DNA of 64,000 nucleotides from Branchipolynoe longqiensis (Eukaryota > Annelida > Polychaeta > Phyllodocida > Polynoidae), in contig CM059193.1 in NCBI GenBank assembly GCA_030323885.1, positions 59,168,042 through 59,232,041 of the forward strand, read 5' to 3'. This document shows, one piece after another, positions 61,797 to 64,000 of the stretch. The translations under genes were made by a program, and so were the position numbers. The notes under the pieces were generated by a model. That model made no database searches. It had not been told where the DNA came from and saw nothing but the letters and a program-made list of their open reading frames with translations. Each line of letters opens with the position of its first letter. The stretch's first letter is position 1.

Positions 61797-62126
61797 CTGC
61801 GATAGAGACAGACAGGGGCATTAGCCAACAATTTAAAAATGGAGCGCATAAATTGTTCATATACGCTTACAGGACATTAACAAAAATTGTAAGCACAATT
61901 TCTTTTTGCAGTGCATGTTATACAAGATATAGTATGGTTGTAAACACCGAATTACTTTACACATGATTATATGAAATTGTAACATTGTAAGCACGAAATG
62001 GGGAAAAAAGTCAATATTATAACAGATTTAGTATGGGGGAAAAAACATGACGCTCAGATAAATTATTTGCATGTGCTTACGATTCGGACAGGGAGTGATA
62101 CACAATTGCAGGTTTTGAGAAATGGT
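61797..62126. other. Upstream of exon 1: intron or 5' region
   Basis: An acceptor-like ctctatcgcag (minus strand) at 61797-61807. No TATA or other promoter element I would defend. Confidence 0.5.
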
Positions 62127-62434
62127 TCTTCTTTTTTTTTCTTGAAGATTTATACTGCCTATTATGGATAAGTCTGAATAGACCATTAGACACTTTGTCA
62201 ATAGAAAGCCCGAGCCTACACTTTTACCGACCCAAGGAATTTTTAACCTCCCACACCACATAGACATGGTATGAGAGTAACTAGCCTTTGATGACGCTGT
62301 AAGTTATACACAGTGGTGGAAATCCAAATTGGCAGAGGTGGGGGCATGGGGAATCGAACCACCAAGCTTCAGATTAGGAGTCCGACCTAGAAAAAAGTCA
62401 GACACTCGAAGCACTCTGACACTCTAAGCAGTCC
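62127..62434 (-). mobile_element. SINE-A
   Basis: Tail tatactgcctattatggat; head worn and partly duplicated (gacactcgaagcactctgac). Confidence 0.82.
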
Positions 62435-62557
62435 TCTTGTTTATTTATGTTATGTGGTACAAATAGAAAGTCAATCAAGCTGGTCTGAGTCCAGGGAAGG
62501 TGACTCTCGAGGGGCCAAGAGTCTGCTGAGGAGGACCCCGAGCCGAGCCCTACTAAG

Positions 62558-63650
62558 TTGGTTGGTTATTGCAATTTTACGTCCTGGCAACATCTAAGGT
62601 CATATCAGGACAGGTGCCGACCTGTGACAATGCTCACTCATGGTGACTTTATAGTGCTGTCCCAATGGGAAATCAGGCCACCAGCACCATGACCTGATAT
62701 CCTACTCAGTAATATTATCCTAAGATTGAGCTAACCAGCCCTTGCCATATCCTAATAATGCCGAGTGCCAGGCTAGGAAGTGACAAGTATCAATTTTGTG
62801 AGTCATTGGTTTGACTCGAGCGGGAATAGACGAGATCACCGTTCCGAGTGTCCATGCGCTGAAAATGGCATTTGCAGGAAAGCAAGGGCATACGGCCATT
62901 GAGTTTGCCAATATGCATAGGGAAAAACTTCGATTTTATTCAGAATTAATCAAAAATACATCACAATTTGGCACAAACATGGACGGAAGGATGCAATATA
63001 ATAATATAATGAATATGTTTAAGACACAACTCCTCATAAATAAGCATTGTGAGCTAGGAAACATACAATTTCAGTCACTTTACAAGCTGATGTTTACATC
63101 ACCATTGATTAGACATAAGTAAATCTTGTTCTAAATATTAAAATGTCAAATGTGTCAATAAAAACTTGTTTCAAAGAAATATATAACCAATGTCTGATTA
63201 ACCCTACCCATTTCCTAGGCCAACAAATGTTATTAACCATAGGATATAAATAAAAACATGAATAAAATGAGTAAAACTGACTCTGGCTCTGGCTCTAACA
63301 CTAATCTGAGTGCCCAGATTGTTCTCAATCTAAATGCAGATGGTATTAGGTGTGCTTATTAGATTGATCTAAATGAAATGCTAGATAAACGATTACCATC
63401 TTAATTTATTATATATGTTTTTTTAGTTGGTATTCTATGTTTCAAACAAGACTTAAGATGACCTGAAGAAACTAGCACATTTCATAGCTGCACCCAGCGT
63501 CTTAGCATTGGCCATGAGCTTAGCAGGGGTTTGTTTATCTTCCATGCATCCCACAATGCACCGCGCGGCTGGAATGGCTATGTAGTCTATTGAACTTCAG
63601 GTCTTCCGCACGGAAGGCATGTGCTATGCCGATTCGGCCACCGTGCTCGG
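62558..63650 (-). mobile_element. SINE-B split by MITE-6
   Basis: SINE-B 62558-62826 continues at 63597-63650 (caggtcttccgcacggaagg, gccgattcggccaccgtgct). MITE-6 at 62827-63594 sits at a TA in between. Confidence 0.78.
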
Positions 63651-64000
63651 TTGGGCGGGTGTTTATAAAGCTTTTTCACGAATGAGTTCCAATGCCTGAG
63701 GCACTGTTGGGGGGATCGGGGTGGTGTCTGAGGGTATGCTCCCCCAGGAAATGTTGAAATCTGGGCATATTCGATTAAACAACTCGAGCCACCCGAGCCA
63801 CCTTTTGGGGCATGCGCAGGCCATACGACCTCGGGTTGCATAAACGAATACGCTCGGGGTGGAAAAATGGTGGCTTAATCCAAAGCTTCTTTGTTTGTTT
63901 TTAAATAACTGATATAACTACAGCAAAATAGGATTTAAAGTATTTTATGATTGCATAGTTTAGTTATATTTCCATTTAATTAAATTGGTTTATTAAAAAA
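63651..64000. other. Right end of the window, no recognised element
   Basis: The minus-strand open frame here (TFPGGAYPQTPPRS) looks like a piece of an anonymous repeat seen in invertebrates, not a gene. Confidence 0.45.

Noticed and set aside
60144..60930. Overlapping minus-strand ORFs of [15 protein letters not shown] / [14 protein letters not shown] repeats
   Set aside because: They are the 64-bp minisatellite read in three frames, not a repeat protein.

Overview
The window is animal nuclear DNA, most likely from a marine lophotrochozoan. A mollusc is my best guess, based on two SINE types that I associate with molluscs: one at 441-670 with a 'gcatcgttaaataaaac' end, and one at 61217-61460 with an '(aatc)n' tail. 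Exons are short, introns are long, and the introns are packed with MITEs, tRNA-type SINEs, LINE stumps and minisatellites. I cannot fix the species. 

One host gene occupies almost the whole window on the minus strand. It is an atypical soluble guanylate cyclase of the Gyc88E type (H-NOX haem domain, H-NOXA/PAS domain, signalling helix, start of the class III cyclase domain). I could place eleven constitutive or alternative exon positions. The start codon is at 61771 and the last visible exon is at 2676-2822, so the rest of the catalytic domain lies left of the window. Splice sites and phases agree from exon to exon. Exon position 7 exists in four different copies (37472-37580, 33122-33221, 22700-22817, 20102-20216). 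All start in phase 0, all end in phase 1, and all have lengths of 3n+1. Exactly one copy must therefore be used to keep the frame, which is the signature of a mutually exclusive exon cluster. It would diversify a loop at the end of the H-NOXA domain.

Layout, right to left in the sense of the gene: exon 1 (61.7 kb); intron 1, made largely of two minisatellites, one repeating its own 5' splice site and one its own 3' splice site; exon 2 (60.2 kb); exons 3-5 (55.1, 53.0 and 51.7 kb), with a nest of transposons at 48.6-51.7 kb; exon 6 (46.1 kb); the four exon-7 copies (37.5-20.1 kb), with large GC-rich retroelements between them; a 5.4-kb tyrosine-recombinase (Ngaro/DIRS-like) retrotransposon at 13.1-18.5 kb; exons 8-9 (9.2 and 8.6 kb); a 2.6-kb array of a 35-bp repeat abutting the exon 9 donor; then exons 10-11 (5.0 and 2.7 kb).

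No other host gene is supported. The remaining open frames belong to mobile elements or simple repeats. Mobile sequence falls into recurring families named here: SINE-A, SINE-B, MITE-1 to MITE-9, RTE- and CR1/jockey-like LINE ends, a Mutator-like element, and compact GC-rich retroelement units with duplicated ends. All calls come from reading the sequence by eye, with no database search.
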